From Tetracentron sinense (taxonomy: Eukaryota; Streptophyta; Magnoliopsida; Trochodendrales; Trochodendraceae), in contig CM026562.1 in assembly GCA_015143295.1 (NCBI GenBank), forward strand, positions 16,582,041-16,646,040: a stretch of 64,000 nucleotides of DNA, read 5' to 3'. Positions 1 through 11,275 of the stretch are shown in pieces. Made by a program: the position numbers and the translations under genes. Every line of letters begins with the position of its first letter. Position 1 is the stretch's first letter. A model generated the notes under the pieces. That model saw only the letters and a list, made by a program, of their open reading frames with translations. It was not told the DNA's origin and did not search any database.

Positions 1-1238
1 CGAGGCCTGGTAAGAGGCCATTCTAGGCCTTGCCAAACACCCTGAGCTACCTCAAACCTGCCCAAACCTTAACCATGGGTTAACCCAACCTTGGTTAGTT
101 TTGAACCTTGGTTAGCTGATTTGACCTTTGGGGTAAAATTCTAAAAATTGCCTAAAAATCTAAAAAATCATAAAATGCAAGAAATGATTAAAATCAAACT
201 TTGTAATTTGCCTAACCATGGTAAAATGAGCTGCACGATGGTTAATCCCTAATTTGATCATGGTTAAGCCAATTTAAATCTTGGAAATTCCCTAAAATTC
301 TCAAAAAATCTGAAAAGGCAGTAGGTGACCAAAATCGCACCTTATAGTGCCTAACCACGATTAACTGGACTAACCATGGTTAAACTCCTGAATTAACCAT
401 GATTAAGCCCATTTAACCATGGAAGAATTCTGAAAAAATCTCTAAAATTGCCAAGCATGGTATAAGGACCATAAAGATGAATTTGGACTTTGTCCACCAT
501 GGTTAGCAACCCTAACCATGGTTAGACCGCCCCTTAAGTCCGGTTAAACCCATTTTGGCCTTCGGGCCTAATCTTGGCCTACCCAACCCTAAGCCCACCG
601 GGGTTTACTTTTGACCTCCGGATCCAAACTTTGGCCTACGGGCCCAAACCGACCTTCCGGACCCACCCTTTAGTCTACCGGATTGAACCTTAGCCTCCGG
701 GCTTAACTCTTGGCCTCCGGGCCTAATCCCAAGCCTCAGGGGTTTACCCTTGGCCTACCAGGCCCAATCCAACTAAACCAAGTACTTGACCAACCCGGTC
801 AACAAAACCCTAGCCCTCGGGCTAGACCCTAAGCCCCCCTTGGTGCACACACACTCCCTTATCCTTGGGATGGGCTCATGTGCCAGAACTATGCTCGGTC
901 TGATCTTACCCCAATGTGAGTATATAGGCAACCAACCCGGGTTCGACCCTAGTTAGCTTTTCTCTTCTTGGATTAGTATAAATTAAAATTAAGGCATTTA
1001 ACTAGTAATTGACATTAATTTGGCTTATACTTAGGGAGTAGGTGACCATTGCCAAATGGGGGAACCAGGGTGCCTAAAACCTTCCCCGGGTCTTAACCGA
1101 ACCTCTTTCTTAGAACTCTAAGCAGATCAAGACCTTATCTGTAAACCCGGGGACTTATCCCTCCTGAATAAATAAGTGGCGACTCATAATTATAGCCCAT
1201 ACCCCTAATTGTGGGCGGGGACGGGATCCGTGCTCACA
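1..1238. mobile_element. LTR-like block d (CCATGG-palindrome family), right-hand part
   Basis: Non-coding repeat that enters from the left edge of the window. It ends in GTGCTCACA, the imperfect inverse of the TGTAAGCAC that opens the full-length blocks, so these look like LTRs. It holds many copies of the CCATGG-centred palindrome, then a degenerate minisatellite around TGGCCTNCGGGCC (about 540-800), then a conserved tail with TGGCGACTC. It matches blocks a and b at 50847-55153 better than block e. There are no coding domains, so the superfamily is uncertain. A Ty3/gypsy-derived non-autonomous element is my best guess. Confidence 0.55.
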
Positions 1239-2148
1239 CCAGCGAGTCTACGTGCAGCTAATTCCTAAAAGTAATACTTTTTTCTATTATAATACTATAC
1301 TATAGAAATAGTGGTCCCTTTAGTATATTGAGTTATATTATTTTTTATTAATTATCTACTGGTAGTATTTAGTTTAGCTAGTTAATCAATAGTGACTAGA
1401 TATCCTGGTTGAGGGAAATTCCATGTTAAAGACTTGATCCAAATACAATCCTCTTCTTAGTTCTTGTACTTTTAGGTATTATATTTTATATTTTTTATTC
1501 TTAAAAAATTTTGATGTAGAAACTGACATTTTGAACATTTTTGCATGAATAATTACATCATGTGAGCTATATGGAATGGGGCGTGAACGACGACTTCTGT
1601 AAAAGGGCCACTTACCATAGGCCTCACATTGCTCTCGGCTGCCCTTCTGCTTTTGCCTGTGTTGCTGTCGATGAATATCTGTTGCTGTCGGCTTCATTAG
1701 CGGTATGTTTTATCATTTTGTTTAATTTCTCATCCTGTTTTGTTAATAATATGATTTTTTCTGATTTCTGAAGGACATTTCTTCGCTAAAGTAGTTAATT
1801 ACACAATTAAAATTATATGGAAACTTCATTGCAGAATCTATAACTTCTAAAATGGACCATTATTTCCTTGTTTTACCGTGCTTTCGGCTTCACTTACGGT
1901 AAGTCCCACCATTTTGATTGGGTACTCAAAATTTTCATTGAAATTTTATTCTTGCTAATCTTATTTTTATGGCTTAAATAATTTTACATAATAAGAATAT
2001 TTGGTGCATTAATTATACCTCAATAAAATTAAGGGGAGAGCTAGCCATTGACGCCCACTTTTTTAGCACAAGCAGAAATAGTTTGTGGTGGGGCCGAGGG
2101 CCCATAACTTAGGTGTTTGTCGAATTGGTAAGAGTGGGACATCCACGA
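1239..2148. mobile_element. Spacer d of the LTR-like array
   Basis: About 0.91 kb between LTR-like blocks, matched by spacers at 52039-52982, 55154-56105 and 58247-58784. It holds a short reading frame from 1562 (starting MSYMEWGVNDDFCKRATYHR) that recurs in the other spacers, and an opposing frame at 1479-1697. Neither resembles a family I know. If the flanks are LTRs, this would be the internal region of a coding-free element. Near its end is a motif like GGTAAGAGTGGGAC that is shared by the other copies. Confidence 0.5.
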
Positions 2149-2825
2149 CGCACTTCGGCGCAATCTAGGCCTATTAGGCCCAGATTACGGACGCACTTCG
2201 TGCGTCGTAGGGGGGCTCAGCCCCCCTGCCACCCCCCGGGCATTCTGCTGAAGGTTATACATTCCAAAACAAACATGATGCTTCTAAAGCCAATATGAAA
2301 CACAAAATTTAGAAATAAGAAAATTTGATGGGTCGAGGGTTGAAACATACAAATAATCCAGTCCAGATAGGCACACACTGTTGGGACAACACACAATGAA
2401 GCTCTTCTTAAATACTTTATTATTTCTTAGGTTCAAATGATGAAGCCCTTTTATTATTTTTATATTATATAATCTTTAACATCATGTTGTAATTCTGAAG
2501 ACCTTTTTTAGGCTCTAGGGCCTAATATTATACATGTAACATGGACAGTGACACGAATTTGGGTATTTGGCCCAGATTTTGAAGTGTTTAATACTCTACT
2601 ATGTCAACATGTCTTTGGTTATGTGATATGAATGATTGTGATAGACTTTTTATTTTATATTTTTGAGAAATGTGGGTGTGAAGTTTTGGTCTTTTGGATG
2701 TTATATATAATAATATATATACGTGATATATATATATATATTTATATTAAATTTATCGCCTAGGCAATGCCTCGCCTAGCCGGGGCTAATCGCCTAGGCA
2801 TCGCCTAGACGCCTTGACTACACTG
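2149..2825. mobile_element. Composite insertion between spacer d and LTR-like block e, with a MITE-like right end
   Basis: Here the array sequence departs from its other copies for about 680 bp. The left part has two adjacent perfect hairpins (2190-2206 with 7-bp arms and 2210-2226 with 8-bp G/C arms). The right 70 bp is full of CGCCTAGGC motifs and ends in ACTACACTG. On the minus strand this reads CAGTGTAGTCAAGGCG, a terminal motif seen again at 13571. No matching left terminus is visible, so the insertion may be compound or truncated. An AT microsatellite lies at about 2703-2745. Confidence 0.45.
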
Positions 2826-4996
2826 GTAAGCACCCAATTTGTACACCCTTTTCTTAACCATGGTTAAAAATTTTAACCATGGTTACCTCCAACCAAGTCC
2901 CCTTAACCCTAGGACAACCTTAGTTAAACCCCAAGTCGAAACTCTAGGTAAATCTCTAGTCAACCCTAGGCCTAACCATAGGTAAACCCCTAATTAACCC
3001 TAGGATAAACCATAGTTAACCTTAGGAAAAACCCTAGCTAAACCTAGGTCTAACCCTAAGTCTAAACCCTAGCTAAACCTTGGTCTAAACCCTAGTCAAA
3101 CACTAGGTCAACCCCAAAGCCTTAAAGCCCCAAACCCTCAGCCCTTAGGGCTTAAACCCAATCCAAGCCCTTAGGGGTCAAAAACTTTTAAAACTCGGCC
3201 TAGGCCAAAGCAAGGGCCCAAAAATTCAAAAAATCGCCCTCGTACTGCGTGCATGCATAGGTCAGGCCCCTTCTGGGTAAGAACCAGGTGTTCTTTGTTC
3301 CAGCGTCTGTGACCCTCACTTGAGCAAGCCCTGGTCCATTCCAGGGCATAGGCTAGACTCGTAGGACCTTCCTGAGATTACCTTGGGTCTTCCAGGGTAA
3401 TCCCCTCTGCTTAACCATGGTTAAAATACAAAAAAGAAATTGGACAGAATGGCGGTAGTTATTCTACCGCATACTTAAACTTCCATTACAGGTGAAACAG
3501 GCCACTGCGGCCCACTTTGGAGCCCCGTCCAGGGGCCCACCACAGGCCAGGACACGTGGCAAAGTTCCCTTGACCTTACCTGAGGGTTTGTGACACCTTG
3601 GGTTTAGATTTAACCTCTGCCCTGGTTAGCAAAAATTTACTGGGAATGGTGGTAGAACATCTAACGCCATTTCTATTCTATGCGGAATTGGAAATGACGG
3701 TAATGAATTTAACGCCTTTCCCAATTACTTGTTTAATGGGCTTTGTAGGGGCCCAGGCGTGGTAGGAGGGCATTCTATGCCCTGCCAAACTCCCTGGGCC
3801 CACCTTAGACCTGTCCAGACCTTAACCATAGGTTAACCCAATCCTGGTTAGTTTTTAACCTTGGTTAGCTGATTTAACCTTTGGGGTAAAACTCTGAAAA
3901 TTTCCTGAAAATCCAAAAAATCATAAAATGCATGAAATGTATAAAATCAAACTTTGTAATTTGTCTAACCATGGTAAAATGAGCTTGACCATGGTTAACC
4001 CTCCCTTGATCATGATTAAGCCCATTTAAATCCAGGAAATTCCCTAAAATTCCCAAAAAATCAGAAAAGGCATTAGGTGGCCAAAATCGCATCCTACAGT
4101 CTGCCTACCTACGATTAATTGGAGTAACCATGGTTAAACTCCTTAATTAACCATGGTTAAGCCCATTTAACCTTAGAAGAATTCTGGAAAAATCACTGAA
4201 ATTTTCAGGCATGGTTAAAAGGCCATAAAGCTGAATTTGGACTTTGTCAACCATGGTTAGCAACCCTAACCATGGTTAGACCACCCTTTGATTCCGGTAA
4301 AACCACTTTTGTCCTTCGGGCCTAATCTTGGCCTACTGGGCCCAACTCTAAGCCCATTGGGCTTATCTTTGACCTCTAGGGCCAAACTTGGGCCTCTGGG
4401 CCCAAACCGGCCTATCTGGCCCAATCTTTAGTCTACCGGAGTGAACCCTAGCCTCCGGGCTTAACTCTTGGCCTCCGGGCCTAATTCCAAGCCTCATGGG
4501 TTCACCCTTGGCCTATGGGGCCCAATCCAACTAAACTAAGCACTTGACCAACCCGGTCAACAAAACCCTAGCTCCTGGGCTAGACCCTATGCCATCCTTG
4601 GTGCACACACACACTTCCTTAGCCTTGGCCGGGCTCATGTGTCAAAACTACGTTCGGTCTGATCTCACCCAATGTGAGTACGTAGGCAACCAACCCGGGT
4701 TTGACCCTAGTTAGCTTTTTCTTTCTTAGATTAGTATAAATTAAAACTAAGGCATTTGACTAGTAATTGATATTAATTTGGCTTATACATAGGGAGTAGG
4801 TAACCATTGCCAAATGGGGGAACCAGGGTGCCTAACAACTTCCCCGGGTCTTAACCGAACCTCTTACCTAGAATTCTAAGTAGACCAAGACCTTATCCAT
4901 AAACCCGGAGACTTATCCCTCCTGAATAAATAAGTGGCGACTAATAATCATAACTCATACCCTTAATTGTGGTTGGGGACGGGATCCGTGCTCACA
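2826..4996. mobile_element. LTR-like block e, full length
   Basis: This 2.17 kb block opens with GTAAGCACCC (its first two bases are merged with the preceding insertion) and closes with GTGCTCACA. In order it holds palindromes at about 2858, a block of degenerate AACCCTAG repeats (2880-3130) and a unique stretch with GC-rich patches. After these come more CCATGG palindromes, the TGGCCTNCGGGCC minisatellite (about 4310-4590) and the conserved tail. Its minisatellite variants match block c (56106-58246) far better than neighbouring block d. Confidence 0.55.
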
Positions 4997-5235
4997 CTTG
5001 CGAGTCTACATGCAGCTAATTTGTAAAAGTAATACTTTTTTCTATTATAATACTATACTATAGAAATAGTGGTCCCTTTAGTTTATTGAGTTATATTATT
5101 TTTATCATTTATCTACTGGTAGTATTTAGTTTAGCGAGTTAATCAATAGTGATTAGATATCCTAGTTGAGGGAAATTCCATGTTAAAGACTTGATCCAAA
5201 TACAATCGTCTTTTTAGTTCTTGTACTTTTAGGTA
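4997..5235. mobile_element. Spacer e of the LTR-like array, cut short
   Basis: The first 239 bp of the spacer, identical in layout to the other four spacers, stops within an AGGTATT motif. From there on a Helitron terminus begins (CTAG at 5236). The rest of the spacer is not found on the other side of that element anywhere in the window. Confidence 0.55.
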
Positions 5236-5703
5236 CTAGCAAATACCCTGTGCTATGCACGGGTGTGTAGGAGGGAAGGAAAAAAAAATAGAGACGAACT
5301 ATCTTTTGTGAAATATATAAATCTACAAAAATGACCTAGAGATGTATATTTTGCTTAGTAGTGGCAACCATTGTCATATATCTATGGAAATATATTTGAG
5401 TTCCCAACCGTCACAAAATATAAGCCAAGCTAAATATCATTCCTAGAAAGAAAACCCATTTAAAATGAGTCTAATGGCGAAGACAATAATTCATGTGAAT
5501 TTCCATGTCTATTGATGAAAATATAGTTGGATTCCTGATTCAGACACAAACCATTATGTGTTTGGCTGTTAGTGGTGCTAATAAAATTGATAATGAGAAT
5601 AACCCAGTGATAATTATTAAATGAAGTTACATTATATTTTTTCCTTCCCATTTTGTTGGGTGTTCTGATTCATTGGGTGAACAACAAATGATCAAAATCT
5701 ACA

Positions 5704-5887
5704 TAGAGGAATTTTCTCAAGTATCCAATCACTGAAATGCTTAGGAATGGGATCATGTAATGAAGAGTATTAAACAAAACCAATCAATTTTATTCTAGAG
5801 GAATTTTCTCAAGTATCCAATCACTGAAATGCTTAGGAATGGGATCATGTAATGAAGAGTATTAAACAAAACCAATCAATTTTATTC
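5704..5887. repeat. 92-bp direct tandem duplication
   Basis: The sequence starting TAGAGGAATTTTCTCAAG at 5704 is repeated head to tail from 5796 with essentially no differences over 92 bp. It sits inside the Helitron-derived segment beside the GDSL fragment. The near identity implies a recent slippage or repair event. It has no coding potential. Confidence 0.85.
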
Positions 5888-6084
5888 CTTAAAACAATGA
5901 AACCAATACAGAGTTAGGCCCCTGAGTTCCACCTATCCCCATAGCTTGAATGGATATGTTAACAGTAAACACTTACTAAGATATATATAAACCATGCTTA
6001 GAACTAAACTTCCAAACAGATTATGACTACATATGGCAATGAATTATCTCTAAAAGTTTAAACTCTGGAGTCTACATAGACAAA

Positions 6085-6534
6085 GTTGTCCGCTGAGAAG
6101 TGCGCATCCACTGTATACTTCTAGGCATCTTGCGTCAGATGAAATCTATCCAGTGAATGTACTTTTTGATTCCTATCAAACTGGAATGCCTTGATCTCAA
6201 AATCGTAAAGGCCTCTGTTTCCACAACATGGTTTCATTTATGAATGCCTTTCAAAATCTATCATCGTTATAAATGGTCACTCTCTAATCATAAAATTCAA
6301 ATGAAAAATCTTCTGTATTCATAATTAAAGTATTTGGAGAATGGTTTACCTGGAATGACGAAAGTATGAAGGAGTTCCATGAAGGTCCTATAGTAGTCGG
6401 CATATGCTATGTAAACCTGTGGATGTTCAAGTCTTAGTTCAATCCTCTCATACGGTTCTTTGAAGTTAAAGTGGATGTGATCATCGCTATGGAACTTCGT
6501 TAAATAGCCAGGCTGACAACCAACAGGTAAAGTT
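6085..6534 (-). pseudogene. GDSL-type esterase/lipase fragment (last two exons)
   Basis: Two minus-strand exons match the C-terminal half of plant GDSL (SGNH-fold) esterases, which are usually secreted serine hydrolases. Exon 6534-6350 follows a CAG acceptor and encodes NLPVGCQPGYLTKF, then HPQVYIAYADYYRTFMELL. These correspond to the family's block III (GNFPIGC) and the YADYY motif. It ends at an intact GTAAAC donor. The next exon (about 6250-6085) gives MKPCCGNRGLYDF and then LDRFHLTQDA. This is the family's CCG motif and the block V catalytic region, where the usual DxxH is degraded to DRFH with the His kept. A TAG follows DA, so this is not a functional end. The N-terminal exons with the GDS serine are absent. 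The location inside a Helitron-like segment suggests capture. The family call is from recognised motifs. Confidence 0.65.
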
Positions 6535-6714
6535 CTGGGAACAAAGCAGATTATTAGTATCACCGGCACGTATCAATCTCCATAAAAATCAACTTCAACA
6601 CTCTTGATTTCAGACTTTTGCTTTGCCTTCTTTAAGATGCCATTTGTCATCCTAGCTAGAACGGAGTCTGTGTTGTAAAGAAGCTAAACTTTTCTTTCAA
6701 ATCATAATCAAAAT

Positions 6715-9150
6715 TGTGACGCCCCGAACCCGCGCCTAGGGAATCAAGTTCTGAGACGCGCGTCCGTTCGTCAAATCATGCAAGCGGAAGACTTTACCCG
6801 CGAAATGTGGGAAATTTAAACATTTATCAAGTGCTTCCAAAAAGCAAATAACATATGTCATCACAATAGCCATCATACAAACCATATACCTGTATTATTT
6901 ACATCAAGTTTGTTTTACAAGAGTAGGCGCCTCTATCACGCCGGGTACAACTTGTACAAAATGTCTAGTTGGACTTTTCACTTACTGGTCAGTAGCTCCA
7001 AGATCTGCTGACACAAAAAGTCAGTGAGCTATGAAGCCCAATAAAATCACAATCCTTCTAAACTATTTTCCACATAATAACACGCATCAATAATGATATA
7101 ATAAACAGTTTAATTTTTATGTTACAGTAAAATAGAACAGTATATAATAAACTGTGACCCAAGGTCACTTAGGGTTACGTCACCCTAACCGAGGTTCCCG
7201 ACCTCACATTACTTTCTAATTATGAGGTTCAGTTATGAATGTATTATATTACTAAGTTATCGTTTCGATCATCAATCATGTTTCATTTCGAGTCCTGAGA
7301 CTCTATTAATTGGCCACAGCCCACAAATGTTCAGCTTAAAGTCTCTAAATCCTAACCATAATACATTGAGTCATTTTGACTCATACACGCTGTTCCGGCT
7401 TTCACCCGAACACGACCAAACCTTGGGTATACCAACTCAACTCACCTGGAATCCGACGATTCCATATCGAACCATGAGTCCACCAACTCAGACAAATACA
7501 CCAACCCTGAGTATACCAACTCAGACCACTTCGTATCCGAAGCTTACACACACAACATGGACATTCACCCAATAAGGACAATACTTTTCCATTCAACTGA
7601 CTGGCAACATCTACCATGTATTTGCCGTCATCGCTCTGGGTATCAGTCAAGAAGGAACCCCGACCAACCTGCCTACCGTCATCTTCTGGCTAGTCTACGG
7701 AGGAACCCCGACATCTATACCAATGCCGACATCTTCTGACGTTCCATCAAGAAGGGACCCCGATAGACACGGTGCTGACATCTTCTTACCCACCCAGAGA
7801 GGAACCCCGGACTATACACTATCTGATGTTCAGCCACTTTAAACTCCCTAGGATTCCGACATCTCCTGACTATCAATCACGGAGGAACCACGGGCCATGC
7901 AGGACACCGCCACTCCTGACCTAGTCCAAGAGGCACCACGGACGACCTAGACAAACAGACCGACATCTCCCGACTATCAGTCACGGAGGAACCCCGGGCC
8001 TTACTGGACACCGTCTCTCCTGACCTAGTCAAAGAGGAACCACAGACTATACTTAACCCTGGTTAGTTTTTCTAACCACAGGTTAACCCCAGTTAACCTA
8101 AGCCTCGCTTGATTAACTGAAATACTTGGGCCTCGCGCCCGTGAACCAACTATGGTAACACACCGTCTCGTTAGGGAACGTTTCCAGGCTAATGGATGTC
8201 TTCATAGCCTTTTACGACCTTCAAAATAACTTTTCGTCACCCTAAAGTGACGATACAATTTACCGGGGACCCGATCTGGGCTCCCCGATGGACCACATAA
8301 AATCACAACATCACATAAGGGTCTCTGACCATTTTCCATTCACGCCAAAAGACATGTATATACTTCAGATAAAATAATATAGCAAAATAAGAGGAAAAAG
8401 AGAAGAAAAGAGGGGTTTTACCTGCTTCACACGTTTCGAGGTCTCGCAGGCAAAAACGGATGTCGCCAACGCGTTCCCAATGACGATCAACCCCAGGGTA
8501 GAGTGCATGCAACTTTCTCTCTCCACTTTCTCTCTCCACCTTTTCTCTCTCTACATGTAAATCGAGGTGCCGGGAAAGAAATCTGACGCCGTCAACGCGT
8601 CAGGGACGTCGAAATATGTCAAGGACCCGCTTCTCTCTTCTTTCTCTCTCTCTTCCTTTCTCTCTCCTCACTTTCTCTCTCTAAAAAAATTATGGGCAGA
8701 GCACTGTTTGCAACTGTAAACTGTGAGCAAATGAGGGGCTGGCCCCCATTTATATATGCCTTAAATGGGGTTTAGATCATGTGAAAAAGCACATGACTCA
8801 TTTAGTGTGGAAAGTGGTAGTTGACTAAGTCAACTACCTTGACCAATTTGACCGGTTTGACCGGATTTTCCCATTTTTCACACATATGCCCTCCGAAACT
8901 CTGCTATATGACACCCGACAGTAACGAAACTTCATGTGACAGAACTTGGGGCAGTCCGATACCTATTGTAAAAATTTCGGGGAAAAATACTGAGTTTTGA
9001 CAATTGCACTTTAGTCCGGAAGAAAATTGCAAAACCCACTAATTTTCTGATTTTGGACACAAAACACGCTGTCGCTTCTTCATATGAGACAATTAATTGC
9101 TGAAACGACAGACGGTCATCCTCACGACCGATCGACACGCTGTGGTACCA
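6715..9150. mobile_element. LTR-like block, TGTGACGCCCCG family (right end uncertain)
   Basis: It begins TGTGACGCCCCGAACC, close to the TGTCACGCCCC end of the gypsy LTRs at 17873 and 24618, so it is probably a solo or partial LTR of a related element. No gag-pol domains are present. It contains an imperfect repeat field (7630-8060), CT-rich runs near 8520-8690 and a GACCGGTTTGACCGG patch near 8855. I found no clear right terminus or target-site duplication, so 9150 is only where the recognisable character fades. Confidence 0.4.
7630..8060. repeat. Degenerate GAGGAACCCCGACATCT repeat field
   Basis: About eight imperfect units share a core like GGAACCCCGAC followed by ATCTTCTGAC, at irregular spacing of about 50-70 bp. 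The field lies inside the LTR-like block starting at 6715. Several short reading frames cross it on both strands, but they reflect the repeat and not a gene. Confidence 0.6.
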
Positions 9151-9380
9151 ACTGCATGGATTTCTATTAGAATCCCCAATAATTATGGAGTCCCACTAAA
9201 TACGGAAGGGAGAGACACATGTGTACCATCTATCGTGCTAATACAATACTTCGTTGGTTTAGTGTGAAGGCCCTACAAGCAGCCGTGAAAGCTCCATTCC
9301 TAGGCTACCTTCCTCGACGACTACCAGGAGTCCAAGAATGACTCCGCATGGGTCATACACCCTCTTCAACAATGTCAGGA

Positions 9381-9790
9381 TCACCATTGATTTCTTTTAC
9401 AATTTCTGGTCACATTATCATTGCCATCCACATTAATATTTGCATCATCATCATTATCATGTGCTTTTTGGGTCGAGGCTTCCGCAGTTTCACCACTTGG
9501 AGTGGTGTCACCGTATAATGTCATCAGTTCATCAAACATTGGACACCCTTTATTGCGAAAATGCTTTTCATAAGGATTTTTTTGAATATAACAAGTACTG
9601 AACACCCCTTAGTATTCATATATAAATGTTGCAATCTATGGTTTGTATCATACCTTTATCCATGAATCCCATACCTCATCCAGTGTTATAACCTTCTTGA
9701 TTATCGGTTTCCAACCAAACCTATTAGGGACATCACGAAGCTTTGTAAGAACCCCTAAAATGTTGCCTCAATTTGTTAACTTGTTATTGA
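9381..9790 (-). pseudogene. MYB/SANT-like DNA-binding domain fragment
   Basis: Read on the minus strand, about 9790-9655 encodes a segment like LRDVPNRFGWKPIIKKVITL, then DEVWDSWIK, ending at a GTATGA donor. After a short intron the next exon gives YIQKNPYEKHFRNKGCPMFD and ELMTLYG. This is the order found in plant Myb/SANT-like proteins (L10-interacting MYB-type, also ORF1 of PIF/Harbinger transposons), where WDxYIKxHPEAKxFRNKxFPxYDELxxLYG is typical. An acidic Asn/Asp-rich tail follows. The upstream part has a stop and no start, so it is a fragment. Host gene or Harbinger ORF1 cannot be decided here. Confidence 0.5.
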
Positions 9791-11106
9791 ATTGTTGATG
9801 TTTATATCTATTATCTAAAACTTGTGTGTGTGTAGAACTTTTCATATATATCATTCTACACCTTTTTTGAGAAAGTTGTCCTTGGTTGATTTCATTTTTT
9901 CACCTCTTCAGCCATTACTTGTATAAAAATCTTTCTTCCCTAGGGTTCCACTCCACCTTGCAATGACATCCTTTTCTTATTGGTTGGTAGTTGACATCTA
10001 AATAAATGCACTATATTTAAGATTACAATACCAATCAAAGAAACATTGAAAGAGCAAAGAAATTGACAAAACTAATCCCACAAATACAGAGTCATCTGTA
10101 TCAAATTGCAAGGTTTCCAATTATTGATTTTTTCCTCTAGAAAACATATTGCAAAATCCATAAACAAAGGAAAGAGAAAAACCAGAACACCAACATGTAA
10201 TGCTTTAGACAATAGCCCAACAACAAGAGCTACAGAACAAGAAACAAAGTAAAAAGGAACAGAAGAGATTTTGAGGGTTTAGACGCTCCTGAGGCAAAGG
10301 TTTACAATTGTTTGTGGCAGCTCCTTCTTTCCTAGTGTGCTATTAGGAAGGACTTGGAGGAGGGAATGGTTTGTAGATTTTTGACTTATATACTTGAGAT
10401 ATTATTGCAGGGCCTAATACTTAGATTTTTTTTGCAATCTTCAATGCTGTTTTCCGGTTCGTGTGAACCGTTGTACTGTTTGATATGCTTCGTTTTGATA
10501 TATACACATCACTTGTTAAGAAAAAAATAGGAATACTAAAAACCCCCTAAAGGAATACCAAATTTAGCTATGCCATAAGATCTTGAAAACTTCCTCAATC
10601 TTCAACTATTTATACTCATTTTCAAAGAACATTAAAAAAAATGAACTTTTTGCAAATTAGGAAAAAAAGGGAGCAACAAAAGATTATTATAAAATGTTGA
10701 AGATCTTAATACTTGAGCAACAAACGAGAAAAAATGACTTAAAGCTGAAGCAAAGAGAATTTTCTTACATGCACCATTTCACCTAATCAAATGAACTTCA
10801 TTGTTATGATTAGAGCTTCTAGAATTTTAATATAATTTGCCCACCATTTTCTTTGCATTGGAAGATTTCTCTAGACAGAAGAATTTGACAAGAAAGATGG
10901 TGAAATTTGCAAAGCTTTAAAACCATTACATCATTTCTCAAACTTATACTTTGAAAATTACTAAAAAGCATTCCTTGGTACGGATATATAGGTCTGTAAG
11001 AGATCTTTGGCTATTCAATTGTCTATCACAACTCAATTAAACGGCGACTATAACATTTTCGATCACCTACAAGAGAGACGAGCGATGAAGGAAGAGAAAA
11101 ATACGT
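9791..11106. other. Gene-free stretch with a possible LINE 3' tail
   Basis: AT-rich, with no frame that I recognise. Around 10250-10530 the text resembles a plant LINE 3' end: a CTTCGTTTTGATATATAC motif, then TTAAGAAAAAAATAGG as a possible decayed poly-A. No reverse transcriptase is adjacent, so this is a weak suggestion. I see nothing else supportable. Confidence 0.3.
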
Positions 11107-11275
11107 AATAATGAGAGAGAGAGAAGGATTCTTTTTTACTTTTGATTTTTTAGTAAGGGGTGTTTGCTGTAGAGTATGTCGCTCAGTTCAGAGAGAGAGA
11201 GAGAGATGTAGGTTTCTTTTTGCTTTTGATTTTCAACAGAGTGGTGTTTATTGTATAGCAAGACACTTTGTTCAA
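11107..11275. repeat. Imperfect tandem duplication with GA-rich starts
   Basis: Two units of about 85-90 bp each begin with a (GA)n run, continue through CTTTTGATTTT and GTGTTTNNTGTA, and end in a TTCAGA or TTCAAA motif. They differ by perhaps 25%. Together they create a spurious frame from 11111. The stretch up to 11940 holds only a (TAGA)4 microsatellite at 11605-11622. Confidence 0.55.

Larger units (their letters stand above)
5236..6714 (-). mobile_element. Helitron-derived segment, 3' terminus at 5236 (minus strand)
   Basis: Read on the minus strand, the segment ends in a GC hairpin (5246-5263, CCCGTGC pairing with GCACAGGG with one bulge), a short spacer, CTAG at 5239-5236 and then T. 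This is the classic Helitron 3' end, and insertion between A and T fits the array sequence it interrupts. No Rep/helicase frame is present, so it would be non-autonomous. Inside are a 92-bp tandem duplication and exons of a GDSL lipase, as expected of gene capture. The 5' TC end was not found, and the LTR-like block at 6715 may have cut it. Confidence 0.55.

Noticed and set aside
2880-3130. Possible interstitial telomere repeat
   Set aside because: Units are about 15 bp and irregular, without a run of CCCTAAA. Kept only as an observation.
7222-7650. Opposing reading frames of 117 and 82 codons
   Set aside because: They lie in low-complexity ACCAACTCA-type text of an LTR-like block and show no domain.
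7630-8060. Possible CRISPR-like array
   Set aside because: Repeats are imperfect and spacing is irregular in a plant nuclear LTR; there is no leader and no cas genes.
9130-9150. PBS-like TTGGTACCACAGC on the minus strand near the end of the LTR-like block
   Set aside because: Two mismatches to the tRNA-iMet site and no LTR terminus next to it, so it may be chance.
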